Positions 21,348 to 32,307 of a DNA stretch of 64,000 nt are shown here, piece by piece (position 1 is the first letter of the stretch; each line of letters starts with the position of its first letter). Position numbers and translations under genes: made by a program. The notes beneath the pieces were generated by a model. It was not told the DNA's origin. It worked only from the letters and a program-made list of their open reading frames with translations, and did no database searches. The DNA is from Gnomoniopsis sp. IMI 355080 (Eukaryota; Ascomycota; Sordariomycetes; Diaporthales; Gnomoniaceae): positions 1 through 64,000 of the forward strand of contig JAPEVC010000151.1 of assembly GCA_027946555.1 (NCBI GenBank), given 5' to 3'.

Positions 21348-23616
21348 TCAGGCGAACAAACAGGTGTACAGGCAAGCGACGCATCCCACGAGAGCCGAAA
21401 ACAGTGTCAGGATCATCACGAAACTCCTCGAACCGCCCATAACCATCCCCTGTCTCTCAATAATGACATCAAATACCGTCTCACTAAACTCTTTCCCCCT
21501 CCATCCGTCCCTCCTCGTACACGGCCTTACCGGGTTTGGCACACATCGCCCCTTATCATCCTCTACAACAAAGTAGTCCTGTACCAATGTCTTTCCCTCT
21601 AGATATAGCATCCGTAGCCTGTTACTACAGAGCCCTAAATTCAACGTGTAGCACGCGCCCTCGAGTGGGAACGGCAGGGACTCGCCCGAGTGCTCCCAGT
21701 ATTTGTATACGTGTTTGGTGCTATACCCAGAGGCTGGAACGGTTCCGGAAGCGATGTCGAGCCCGTTTATAGCACGCTGGAAGATTGCTTGTGCCAGCTG
21801 AGGTTGTTGCAGCCCTACGTTGTGGCTGGCGGAGTACACTCGGATAAAAGATAGGTTACCAGCCTGCCGAACTTGTGCGCCCACGGGGTACCCTGGGAGT
21901 GAGATATCGTCGATACCGGCGGAAGAGAAGACGTGAGAATAACTGAAGGGGATAGCGTGCGAGATGGCTTCACCGCCGAGCCCTGTGCGAGAATAGTCAG
22001 CATCCTGACACCGATGGTAACGATCCATATGTTGCTTATTTCTTACAATTGCAGGCAAAGTCTCGATCTCCGTACATCATGGTCACGGACACACCAGCGT
22101 CCAGTATACTTGCGAGAGCCTCGAGAGATCCCCCTCTGACGTTATCACCTGTCGAAGAGAACGCCTGGGCAACCACCGGTGCGTTCGCGGAAAAGTTCAC
22201 GGGCACACCAAGGGCGTCTTGGACGTGTTTCTGGTTCAGGTACCCAAGATACGTCTCAGAGAGGGGATTAGCAAGGAAATTTTCTGGGTACGCGATATCG
22301 AAATAGCTTCTACCCGTGGCGACGCTGGCGACATGCTTGCCGCAGTACTGGTTGGCGTCACGACAAACGTCGTCGACGTTGGTTGCGACACTTGGGTTGT
22401 CCTCAGCAGCTGTAGAAATAGTTCGGCAGGCTTGGACCCTTGTGAGGCAGCCGTCACTTTTCTCGAAGTTATTAACAGCTGTCAGGTAGCCCGCCTGGTC
22501 TGTGAGGGGGACGCTGTAGTTGTTCTTGAGCGCCATTTCGGGATAGTAAGGAAGTTGGGTGGGGCCATCGATACATGCGTTAGTCATGCCCAGAGCTCCA
22601 ACGGTCAGTGGGACAAATTGCTCTTCGTCCAGCACACCGTGGCTGAGGAGTGCATTTTGAGCCAACGTGTATTGGATGAGTTTTGGGACGAAATGACCGC
22701 CATATGAAGATGTCCAGAAATTTATCTGGATGTTGTGAGAAGGAGCTTCTTCAAAAAGCTTGCTCGTTATGATCATACCTTGTTGTTCGAAGACTCTCTT
22801 TTGCCAAACTTTTGCATCCACACTTGGAGGAAGAACCATGTGCTGCGAGCCACCACTTGTGTGCTGTTCACGGTGTGGCGCGGATTATGGCTTGAAAAGA
22901 ATCCTCGTCGCGATCCATACACGCTTTCCACTCGGGTCTCTCTTGAGTGCTTATCCAACACCAGTTTGTCATCGGCATCAAGGATGCCAGGTTCAGCGAA
23001 ATCGTAGCTGAAACCTTGAATGAGGTCAATACTAACTTTCTGCGAAGTGGAAGACATTACTTACCTGTTTGTACGGGTTGGTCAATATACAGCATGTCCG
23101 AATGCTCATTCCAAGCAAATCGATTGTTGGAAGTACTGTTACTGTCCGAATTGACTCTGCACGGTCCATTTTCACGAAACAAGGACATTACTGCAAGGGA
23201 GATGAGTTAGGATCCTAAAGCCAAAAATATGGCACAAGTCTTACAACTAGAAGCACCTGGCCCGCCCATGACTAAAGATGGTCAGCGCGCATTCCATATA
23301 TCGGATCTTCGTTCATGTACTCACAATATACTGTCAGTGGTGAATTCGTCCTCTTCTTACGGTTCTGGAAGTACCAGAAGAAGATATTGACGGGGTAATC
23401 GTGAGCGGAGTCGATGCCATACTCCTTCAAAACTCCAGATGGTAGTCGAATGTATCCGGAATGGCTCGCTACACCCGGGGTTTCCTCACACAGTGACACT
23501 GGCTTTGAGTCGACACGAATGTCATCTCGAAGTGTCAGGACAGGATTAAGATTGAAAAGAATGAAAAGGAAACCGTAAAATAGCCCATTCACAGAAGAGC
23601 AAGACGTGACTCTCAT
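21348..23616 (-). CDS. serine carboxypeptidase, S10 family, membrane-anchored
   Basis: Six exons (23616-23325, 23271-23245, 23190-23065, 23014-22779, 22725-22047, 21982-21348) sum to 1995 nt and give 664 residues in frame. A secretion signal (residues 1-29) is followed by the S10 oxyanion segment FMGGPGASS, NGPCRVN, LYIDQPVQTGFSY, the nucleophile motif INFWTSSYGGHF (Ser near 234; family usually ESYGG), YGDRDFACNW with the catalytic Asp near 449, and VYSASHNVGLQQP with the catalytic His. A hydrophobic segment ends the protein (VMILTLFSALVGCVACLY), suggesting a membrane or GPI anchor. S10 enzymes trim C-terminal residues, including basic residues left after Kex2 cleavage. It is divergent to UstYa B and sits 4 kb from the repeat precursor, so trimming of the RiPP is a natural but unproven role. 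A vacuolar or cell-wall housekeeping role is the alternative. Confidence 0.88.
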
Positions 23617-24584
23617 GTTGATGCTATTGCCCCTTCAATGAAAGATGAACAATATACACCCAGATTCGCGATGTCCAGCGATCAAGAACAAAGCACATCA
23701 GTAGGTATGGGTCTGGCTATGCAAAGAGTCAGTTTGATATACCTCCCCTGAAGCATAACCTCGACAGACCTTATGCTTATAGGCCTATATGCTGAAGAGT
23801 GGGGTAGTCATGGCCAAAAGAGTTGTGAGCTGGGTGTTTATATGCTTAGACACTGGTTTATGCTTATTTTAAGTATGCTCGAGGGGGGAAAAGTACTGTA
23901 AGCCATAGGGTCATATATGAACATAAAGTGGTTGTGGATCAGTGACATTCAGTTCCTTGATAGCCGGTAGAGTAAGCGCTTACACATTAGCGTTTTGGCG
24001 AGAGCTAGCCGAGATACTTGTAAGATACATATGATGTGAGCTACTGAAGAAAAAGACGGATACCAGATGTCGCCGGAATTTCAAACGTGAATAGTGGACC
24101 AGAGCAAGCAAGGGCAGCAACGGCAACAGTCACAAGAAGAGGCCGGGGGGGCAGCCCGGATCGGAAGGACCCCGGCCTTATTGCGCCACCGTCTTTTGAA
24201 AATTACTCCGGCGATTACCGTGGGATTCAGGCACAAATTAGTGGCCCTGTGCTTGGCTGCAGATAGCTACATGGTGTGGATTGCTTTACTAACACTGGTG
24301 TGGTCGTATCAAGTAAAAGTTCACCCGCTCCTCAGGCTTGACTCTACCAAAGTCATTGTACTTACAGGAAGCGGTAATGTGTTGGCGTCTTGCTGACTGT
24401 CAGCCGCAATACTTGCAATATACAAATGATGGAAGCTAGGTATCCCGGGTGTATGTACGTGCCGCTTTCCAGTGATCTTTCCAGTGATTACGGGACTCAA
24501 AAGTATTTACTCGTTGGGCTTTCTTCTTCACATTTCGTGTTCGTACACTGCATTTTGTACATCCACCTACCCAGTAAGCCCAAT
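23617..24584. other. divergent promoter region, carboxypeptidase / UstYa B
   Basis: About 970 bp between two divergently transcribed genes. A 100-residue ORF at 24094-24396 has no features and is probably not real. No binding site could be supported. Confidence 0.35.
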
Positions 24585-25484
24585 ATGGACAGCTATCATC
24601 CATTCGAGTCTGATTCGCAACAAGAAGCATGCAAGAAACTCTTGTCGGGCTCCAGCTCTCAAAATGATTTCAGCGACCATGTCGAATTGAGACGTGCACG
24701 AAGAAGACAGTGGTGTTCGCGACGGATCATTGCACTTCCCGGATTCATTGCCTTCCTTGCAATTTACTCCCTAGCCTTGGTATCTCTTGTGAAGGACTCG
24801 GTCTGTCTGACCAAGTCTCATTCAGCTGAGCAACTCATCTACAGTACGCAACATAGAGTATAATTACGTGTATAAGATTACTTGCTGATTGAGAGCAGCA
24901 CCTGTAAGGGATGCCATCGTCAAAGAAAAGAAGACCATCGATGTCTCGGTCCTGCACGGAAATCCCTTCAAAGGACCACCCAGCCCAGAACTCGACGAGG
25001 CATGGAGTCGACTTCTGATGAATGCCAACGTACGTGTATCTGCAGAGGATCTCGACAGGGCAGGAGTCGAATCCATTCCGCTGAATGATGGCTCTGGCAA
25101 GTATTACGCAATCTTGGATGTGTACCATCAATTGCACTGCTTGAAATACATCCGCCATTATATTTACAGGGTGAGACTACACCGTAGCAGGCCAACTCGT
25201 TTCGCTTCTGAAGCTGACACGCCAAATAGGATATTTACAACGACGTTCAGTCATGGACTCCAACCCACGTTGATCACTGCATTGATAGTATTCGGCAGAA
25301 TCTGATGTGCAATGCGGATACTGCAATGATGGGGTTCAGGTGGGTGGATGATAGTCTCGAACCTAAGCCAAATTTTCGGGGCCAGCATGAATGTGTAAAT
25401 TGGGAGAGCATCGAAGAATGGGCCTCTGAGCGGTCATTCAACCCAGATGACCAGGCGAATTTGCGCCACCCGAGCGCTGCATAG
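24585..25484 (+). CDS. UstYa-family (DUF3328) oxidase B
   Basis: Exons 24585-24843, 24896-25170 and 25230-25484 give 262 residues. A short cytoplasmic N-terminus precedes one transmembrane helix (about 48-69). The lumenal part carries the family's NPFKGPPSPELDEAW segment, HQLHC at 164-168 and HVDHCIDSIRQNLMC starting at 191, then HECVNWESIEEWA near the C-terminus. This is a complete UstYa-type protein with both HxxHC motifs, presumed to bind copper and catalyse oxidative cross-linking. It is divergent to the carboxypeptidase and convergent with UstYa C. Alternative in-frame ATGs upstream (24390) would add residues without family features. Confidence 0.9.
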
Positions 25485-25723
25485 CATGTATACGTTAGAC
25501 AATGGTGAAAATAACATACATTGTGTTGTAGCATATATTTATATATCCTGCTTCCTCGTCGTCAGCCACAGTCACTGGTCAGTGATCACTTGATGTTCTG
25601 TGCCATGGATTCTGTACCGATCTGACGGTCTAAGAATGATCCTGGAGCAGCCAACACGCTCCGAGACCTTCCTGTATCTAATTCCACACTATCCCCACCC
25701 GTCCTCTGTTCATTCCTCAGACT

Positions 25724-25801
25724 CGCCCACTCAAACACATCGCGGTAATCTTTACAAACATGATGATGCCCATCTGTGAAATGTTTAGGCCGGCTCATGG
25801 G
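25724..25801 (-). repeat. duplicate of the UstYa C terminal-exon segment
   Basis: This 78-bp block repeats 25864-25941, 140 bp away in the same orientation, at high identity. On the minus strand it encodes MSRPKHFTDGHHHVCKDYRDVFEWAS, the counterpart of the UstYa C tail at 25864-25941. It lies just 3' of the UstYa C stop and stays open to 25586. It is either a dead tandem copy or an alternative last exon. Confidence 0.75.
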
Positions 25802-25815
25802 CGGCATCTTTCTAT

Positions 25816-26621
25816 CTAATTTGTTTCCTCGTCCTCAGGCGCGACCACGGGTCGGTGTTGACCCGCCCACTCAAATACATCGTGGTAATCTTTACAAACA
25901 TGCTGGTGCCCATCTATGAACTCCTTGGGCCCGCTCATGGGTACCAATGTCGTATCAATATTGCACATTATCGTCTGCCGGATCTGATCAATGCAATGCC
26001 ATACATGCACCCATGGCTCACTCTGGTTCTCCTGCGCTTCATATTGAAAAACAGCAGTTCGAATCTTGGCCAAACAGTGCAAATTATGATACCCGGCCAT
26101 GAAATAGAGGCTATTACCAGGCGTGTCAGGATCGGGCCAGGTATCTGAAAGACCATACGCTTCACGGTCGGACTTGCTTACTGACACCAAGCCATTGCCA
26201 GCTTCCGATTTCCATGTCAGTCAACTCATTCGGTATTCAAGAAAAAGCGACCTGTAACGTACAAGGAAAAAGATCCCTCCAAAGAGAGTCTGCCTGCGGC
26301 TTCTTCTCCCCAATATCGCCATAGGCCGTGTCTTGAAACACTGCGGTATGAGTAGTCTCGTGAGGCGGGTCTGGACAAATATCTTAGCAAGTTGGGCGTA
26401 TGCCTAGGAGGGCCAGCCTTCGTACACTCAATGATACCCACGGGGGTCGATGGTATAGACAATAGCGTAAATATCCAGCCCATATTGCTGATAAGCAAGA
26501 GCACGAAGATGCCCGTCTGCAGGAGACAAGGCACATTGTATTGCCAACCTCGAGGAGCCAGCGGCCATTCGGACTCGCTACTTTTCTCCGAGTCTGACTC
26601 TGGCAGTTGGCTGTACTTCAT
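25816..26621 (-). CDS. UstYa-family (DUF3328) oxidase C
   Basis: Exons 26621-26426, 26370-26263 and 26201-25816 give 229 residues in frame. A transmembrane helix (about 32-54) is followed by a linker with ADSLWRDLFPSG, then YHNLHCLAKIRTAVF with HNLHC at 140-144, HVWHCIDQIRQTIMC with HVWHC at 167-171, and a tail DGHQHVCKDYHDVFEWA. Both HxxHC motifs are intact; the first has Asn where Gln is common. A second copy of the tail-coding segment lies directly downstream. The gene is convergent with UstYa B and divergent from the RiPP precursor, sharing its upstream region, which suggests co-regulation. Presumed role: oxidative modification of the precursor. Confidence 0.88.
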
Positions 26622-27791
26622 TTCGTGGACGAGGATGCTTTCAGACTTTGCCTAGACAAGATCTTCAAATCGACTTGCTGAACTTGTGATATGGGAGTCG
26701 AAGTAACCCAGGAAGCAAGACAGAAAGCGGGCATCGCTGGAACCCCAAACTTCGTTACAGGGGAATATGTAAAGATTACCAAGCAGTCCTGCTGCGTGGG
26801 GCATGTGCCACTTTGTGATAACGAAATCCTTCCGACAAGCTGGAGAGCCCTAACCATGGTAGGCCTTTGCAGAACATGACAGTATGGATTGAGATGACAC
26901 TAAACGGACATGATGATCTATGCTTGGAAAGGCAGGTGTGCCAAAGGCGCGCCTGCAGTCATCCTGTCTCGCTTACCAGTTGGCCTTTACGTGTTCACCT
27001 CCTGGCACTTCATCAACGCGCCTTACCAAGTGCGGAATATCATGCCATCCAAGGATCATTTATGTCACAGCCTCGACACCTTGCTTCTGCACACCAGCCC
27101 CACCGTCAAGGGTTATTGCTTCATTCTAGACGGCTCGCATGCATCGCAGGATTTAGAACTAGGGGTCAAAGATTTACGGTAGATAAGACCGGCTTACTCT
27201 CTCAATAGGGCCGAGTCACTGCGGCAAGGTGCGTTAGCGCAGGGCACAGGCATCCGAATGTTTTAACTGGGCTTCAAGGGCTAGACTGTATTAGCTTCGC
27301 GCGGCGGGAGGAGGCTTGAGAGACGTTGGCATTGATCATGACACGAGCAAGAGAGGCAACTTTCGGCGATATGAGGGCCACCGCATTAGGACCCGATTCA
27401 AGGAGGAGTGAACTGGTCAGTGCCCAGAATTATTTCAGATCAGGGTGTGAGTCTACAGGTGGGGTGTGAAAAGGAAGTCTTGTTCGTCAGCAAGAAGTAG
27501 GTACATGCAAGTGGGCTGGCTTCAAAATCATCCTCCGGATTTAACAGGATGTTTGTACGCCGGAGCAAGTACCCCATGTCCAAGCCGGCCGTGCCTCATC
27601 GCGACTCATTGTGTTCATTCAATATAGAAGGCTAGCTTTCTTCTTGTTTGTTGCAGCATCAGTTCGAACTCATCTATATATTAGGCTCGAAGCGGTCGTC
27701 TTTGAAGTTTAGTCTCACAACCATCTCTAAACGCGTCAATAAACCATCATCACTCTTGTGCTCCAAAAAATATCTCAGCAACAAATTAACG
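26622..27791. other. divergent region between UstYa C and the RiPP precursor
   Basis: About 1.2 kb without a credible ORF. It holds the promoters of both genes. TATA-like words lie at 27621-27628 and 27675-27683. Confidence 0.4.
27675..27683 (+). promoter_or_regulatory. TATA-like element of the RiPP precursor gene
   Basis: TATATATTA, 109 nt upstream of the precursor ATG at 27792. Assigned by position only; the AATATAGAA near 27621 is an alternative. Confidence 0.35.
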
Positions 27792-28049
27792 ATGGCTTTC
27801 AAGACCTCTCTTCTGCTGGTTCTCAGCATTGTCTACGCCAACGTCGTTGCTGCCCCTGTGGCCCTTCCAGAAGCCGGGACTGACGACACTCTCGACACGC
27901 TCTCAACTGCAAGCGCTGCCTATGTTCACGGCTCCTACGGCTACGACAAGCGTGCTGAGGATAAGACTGACGACACTCTCGACACGCTTTCGACTGCAAG
28001 CGCTGCCTACGTCCATGGGTCTTACGGCTACGACAAGCGTAACGAGTAA
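27792..28049 (+). CDS. dikaritin-type RiPP precursor peptide
   Basis: An 85-residue single-exon protein. Residues 1-20 form a signal peptide (MAFKTSLLLVLSIVYANVVA). After a short spacer come two 25-residue repeats, 30-54 and 59-83, identical at every residue and separated by AEDK. Each repeat runs from an acidic leader (TDDTLDTLSTAS) into AAYVHGSYGYDKR, ending in Lys-Arg, the Kex2 site. Signal peptide, repeated units and a Tyr-containing segment just before Lys-Arg are the hallmarks of the kexin-processed precursors of the ustiloxin/phomopsin/asperipin type. The core is probably within YVHGSYGYD, with three Tyr and one His as possible cross-link sites; its exact ends cannot be read from sequence. 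Six UstYa genes and an S10 peptidase lie within 10 kb. I do not recognise this core. The ATG at 27792 is chosen because it begins the signal peptide; an upstream in-frame ATG at 27648 adds no such feature. Confidence 0.85.
   Translation: MAFKTSLLLVLSIVYANVVAAPVALPEAGTDDTLDTLSTASAAYVHGSYGYDKRAEDKTDDTLDTLSTASAAYVHGSYGYDKRNE
27879..27953 (+). repeat. precursor repeat unit 1
   Basis: First 75-nt core-bearing unit (residues 30-54). It differs from unit 2 at seven nucleotides, all synonymous. Confidence 0.9.
27966..28040 (+). repeat. precursor repeat unit 2
   Basis: Second 75-nt unit (residues 59-83), identical in protein sequence to unit 1 and followed by the last two residues, Asn-Glu. Confidence 0.9.
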
Positions 28050-29373
28050 TCCTGCTAGTCGTTGTGAGTGTTAACTGCAAAGGTGATTGTGAACACAGAT
28101 TTGGCTCTGGGTACCTAGGTATGCTTGGGAGTCGGGGGGGGGGGGGTTTATCTGTTCGGAACAACAAATTATCAAGTAGGAGGCTTGAATCTTGGGACAA
28201 CGCGGGTATGACTGAGTGGGTTTTCAGGTTGTTGGGGCTTAAATCTTTTTTTTTTTTTGGTATCATTACTCCGTGGAGCCTTGCCAGACCTATCTCTATC
28301 TACAGAAGTAATGCTTTCACTAAACCAACCAGTCCCCCTGGCCTAGAAGCATCCTGTAACCCAAAAGTATCGTGTATTCTCACAAATACAACAGCACTAC
28401 CTTTCCAACTTATAAAGCTTCACACGAAGCTCGCATAGCCAGCGACCGTTCAAGTTGACCTGCTTCAAGAAATTCTAATAACGCCTTTTTCCCAACCTTT
28501 CTATAAAAGAAAGTGGTTGCGTCGAAAAGGGCTGAACCCTTTTACGCAGGTAAGCTAACCCCAGGGCCCGAAAGCGAGCGCTTTTCAAAATGATATGCAA
28601 AGAAGTCTGTTGAGCACCGCTCCCACAAGGACACAGCAGCGTATCAGACTTGCCAATCAGATATAAGTACCTTGAGGCTTAGTTATCATAGGTATGTAGA
28701 ACCTCCAACACAGCATGTAACTATAATCAACAGTCCTTAACAGGACGCGCTGAATCTGATCAATTGTCTGCTGTGCGTATTATAAGTAAGTGACCATGGT
28801 GACTTCGTCCATAAAACAAACGACGTAGTACTGTAATAGTGACATTATTGAAGAGATGAGAAACCACCATCCCGAGGAACTAGTCTGAAGACCGGTGATC
28901 CTTCTAGTTAATTCTTCTGCACTCCAACACTCTGTAATCAAACCATCTCGGTAGGTAACATGATAACCTGACCGGGTTCAGACAGGGCTTGTAGTCAGAA
29001 TAGGGTGTCACGTGACAAACGCCACTGGACGACAATTTTGCACGACATTCCCACATACAGTGTTTGTGTTACAATCCGAACACGTCACCCAAGGTAAGAA
29101 TGACAAGACTCAGTCTTCACTTGTGACAATCTCAAAAGTTGACATAACTCCCGTACATGCTGGATTCGAGTCACGGTAACGTGTTGATATCCGCTGCAGC
29201 TGGCCTATCCTACCTATGCTCCCCGTGGGAAATCCTGGGGCTTAAAGGTGGGCCTGACATAAGGAGTACCATGGCCACCTTCACCGCTTCGGAGAATAGT
29301 GAATACCGGAGGTGGGAACCTAAATGAAGTAAGACTTGGCATATCGTGAGACGGCCTGAACCAGCAATCTGAG

Positions 29374-29604
29374 ATGGTTTCGGTCGAGATCGACACATCA
29401 ACTGTGGCGTTCACCGGCCAAGCGGCCCAAGCCATCCATGGATCCTATGCATCTAAGCGAACGACTCGCCAACGGCTCGATGAGCAGAATTCAGGAGCAG
29501 TTCGTTTGATCCTTCCTCTCCACAGAGGCGCAGACTGCACCTGCAGCGCTTCTCTGACCAAGAATGGTAAACGTCCAATCAATGACGCGATCGATGTGTC
29601 TTGA
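29374..29604 (+). other. small ORF with a precursor-like IHGSYASKR segment
   Basis: A 76-residue frame contains AAQAIHGSYASKRTTR near residues 18-33. It resembles the AAYVHGSYGYDKR unit of the precursor 1.4 kb upstream: shared HGSY and a following Lys-Arg, with Ala residues before it. There is no signal peptide and only one unit. It may be a decayed second precursor or chance; I lean only slightly to the former. Confidence 0.25.
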
Positions 29605-30312
29605 AGTGCAAACAAGTTTTGGAGGGCTTACGAGTTTCGCCGAGATATGCAGTCACCCTGCAGGCTCTCAGAGCAATGACTCGACCGCCGACCAGCACAG
29701 AGCGAATGCCACGGGATAGGATGCATAATGATGGGATACATACAATCCAGCGTGTAGGTAAATAGATAACGGTAGCAGCGGCGATCGTTGGACTCTGACC
29801 GGCCCCGAGGCTACCGGACGTTAAGCATTTGCTGCGAGGATGGGCTGATGCGGTGTCAGGGGCGACAGGGTAAGGTTAGTGGGTAAGGGTAGCCAGCGTA
29901 GTATGGCCGGGAGGAACACAAAAGGGGGGGAGGACAGGGACGGGGCCAAGCGGGAGAGGAGCCGGGAAGGGACTTGGCTTTGGGACTCTCTGGACACCCT
30001 GGAGGTGTCATCAGCGCTAGTATTTTTAGAGGGTTCAAGGGCAAGCATTTGGCTGGGAAAAGGCGATGAGAGATTCATGGTTGCAACGCAGGTGGACGTA
30101 TGCAGTTGGGCCAACTTCTGGGTGGCCTTCCTGTTTAGTGCAGTACAGGCTTTGTTGCCAGGCTGTAATTTGCGGACGGAGCAGGAGCTTTGGCGTGCTC
30201 CCAAAATGATGAGTCGAGTTCTTGATAAGAATTGAGTGGAGTGAAACCCTCAGAGGAACACGAATTGCCAGCAGTGCCGTCCCGCTCAGACGATGCCGAC
30301 CTTATCATGCAC

Positions 30313-30418
30313 GTCAATCCTCCGGGGAACCCTCCTGCATTAAGAGTAATAGCTATGCTTGCTGCAATGGGCAATCTCTATATGCAAGTCAATCCTCCGG
30401 GGAAACCCTCCTGCATTA
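30313..30418 (+). repeat. 30-bp direct repeat pair
   Basis: The word starting gtcaatcctccggggaa and ending cctgcatta occurs at 30313-30342 and again at 30388-30418, the second with one extra A. Spacing is 75 bp start to start. It contains CCTCCGG. Meaning unknown. Confidence 0.7.
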
Positions 30419-31244
30419 GGGCCACTCCGCCTGACAGGTGGGGACGGAAAGGCAGGCGGAATGTAACCATCGCATGCAGATGCACAGGTGCCACGTTCAC
30501 GCGCGAGACGCCACTGCCAACGCGAGCAGTCGAAGCACGCATTATTAGGCGGGCACTGGAATACTATAGTCCTATTGGTATTAGAATCTTCCCGCCTATA
30601 TAGTCCCGATATTGGGGATATACAGCACTAACTGAATTTAGTAAGGGACTTGTATAAATAAAGAAAATTTATTGTTTTATAACACTGCTTTTTATATCTG
30701 TTATACTTTAATAGAGTTCTAGTATTATTATTGATAAAGCTTAAATTTTTATTTTATAATATTTTATGTTTTTTATATTTATTATTGTGCCAAAAAAACG
30801 ACCCCCCTCCCTGGTATCTTCTTAACCTACAACAAAGACGCTATACTTCTTACGGCTAGGGCCACCACCAGTGGACCAAAGGTACAAATCAACGCCGGTG
30901 GAGCTTTAGGTGCAAGGGCCACCTGTTACTTGACTTGGAGGCTGATTATTACCCATACGACTAAGTATTTCCCGTTTGCCATAGCATCCCGCGTTACGCA
31001 GAATAAGAGTGGGGAAATCCAATTGATTTCCCATCAGATTAAGTGCCTGATTAATACATTGTGGTCTTTGAAAGCCATGGGCTGCTTTCTGAGGTGACGT
31101 CGATGTCTTTGCCTCTTCACCAGTTACGATGCTAATCGATTTAATCGCTAGTAAAGGTGCACAAAATATGAAATGCAGGTTTCAGATCTCAAGCACGCAA
31201 TACTCTTTCCCTGAATTTCAAACACATCCCTGATCAATGGTCTT

Positions 31245-32307
31245 TCACGGCGGCGAACTCATTGCCATGGCACCCTCCGGCTTAAGGGGAATCAACGGAG
31301 TTCCTACAGGCTTTGAATGTCTGTTTGTCCAATCAAGCACCTTTTCAAAGTCCCTACATACATGCTTGGTATTGAAATCAGGCCACGGTCTGTCGCGTTG
31401 TTCGATCCACTGTGAAGCCGTTAGCGCCCAGTCTCACTTTGAACTGCTGCTTGAGAACTTACGTGAGCAGTCACGATAGTGACATCTGCGTGGCACATCA
31501 CAAATTGGCGTAGCATTTCGACACAGTGATCTATCGAAGCTGTTAGCAATACTGTACCATGCAACAGTGCGCAGCATGACCAAAGCTTCCCGAGATGGAC
31601 CTTGAATGTTGCTTCCTTGTCGCCGAAGTCAGGGTCGTGGATTTTATAATAGTCATACTTGAAATATGACGCTTTACGAAGCAGGTTCTTTTTGGCAGTC
31701 AGTATATCGGCAAGTAAATTTTTGGTATTGATCTAGAATTGCTCACCACGCAGTGAAGCTGATGTGTGAACTCTGGCACCATGAAGTACCCGCCACCGTG
31801 CTCTGGGGCATTTTCTGCCGCTGTGTCTGAGTTGACGCCAATGGTATGGAAGTCTTCCTTAGAAACGTCGAGGTCTAGTGGCCGGACAATTGAAATGCGA
31901 TTCCACGCAGCATCGACTTCGCTGCTTGGAGGCCCTCGATATGGCGACGGCCAGCGAATGGAACCATTGAAGCGAAATTCTTGAAGCCCTGGATCTAAAT
32001 CTTCCAGGATAGGAGCTGCAGAGCTATCAATGGAAGATCATGAACGTGAACTTGACTGGCACTTACAATATGAACTCGTCTGGGTTATTAGACGCTTGGT
32101 GTCCAAAGATCTTGAGTCTATGTTTGAAAAGACTACAAAAGCAGACAGTGCAAGGAGCAAGAACCATCCGAGATATTGCACGAAGAAAGCCCGAGGTCGA
32201 GCGCAGTATACGCAACGTGAAGGGCTTTCTGTCGCGCTCTGTAGAAAGGAGTGCTCCTCCTCTTCATCAGTATTGAGCTTGTTATACCTACGGAAAGCGG
32301 AAAACAT
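31245..32307 (-). CDS. UstYa-family (DUF3328) oxidase D
   Basis: Five exons (32307-32067, 32015-31747, 31687-31591, 31530-31463, 31409-31245) give 279 residues. Features are a transmembrane helix at about 42-61, WPSPYRGPPSSEVDAAWNR, HQLHC at 165-169, HLDHCVEMLRQFVMC starting at 201, and HVCRDFEKVLDW in the tail. Three introns are canonical GT-AG. The fourth (31590-31531) joins the two halves of HLDHC in the right frame only if its donor is GG (ggaagc where gtaagc would be expected). So the gene either uses a non-canonical donor, carries a splice-site mutation, or has a one-base error here. Divergent from UstYa E across 610 bp. Confidence 0.82.

Larger units (their letters stand above)
28050..31244. 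other. 3.2-kb region without a firm gene
   Basis: Homopolymers (10 G near 28134; about 12 T near 28246) follow the precursor. A small ORF at 29374-29604 is listed separately, as is a 30-bp direct repeat at 30313-30418. From 30600 to 30790 the sequence is very AT-rich and looks RIP-decayed. A 127-residue minus ORF at 29821-30204 has no recognisable feature. Confidence 0.4.

Noticed and set aside
24094..24396. 100-residue ORF upstream of UstYa B
   Set aside because: No features, and it lies in the divergent promoter region.
29821..30204. 127-residue minus-strand ORF
   Set aside because: No motif, signal or homology; composition is not convincing.
30313..30418. CRISPR-like array
   Set aside because: Only two copies, in a eukaryotic context; listed as a plain direct repeat.
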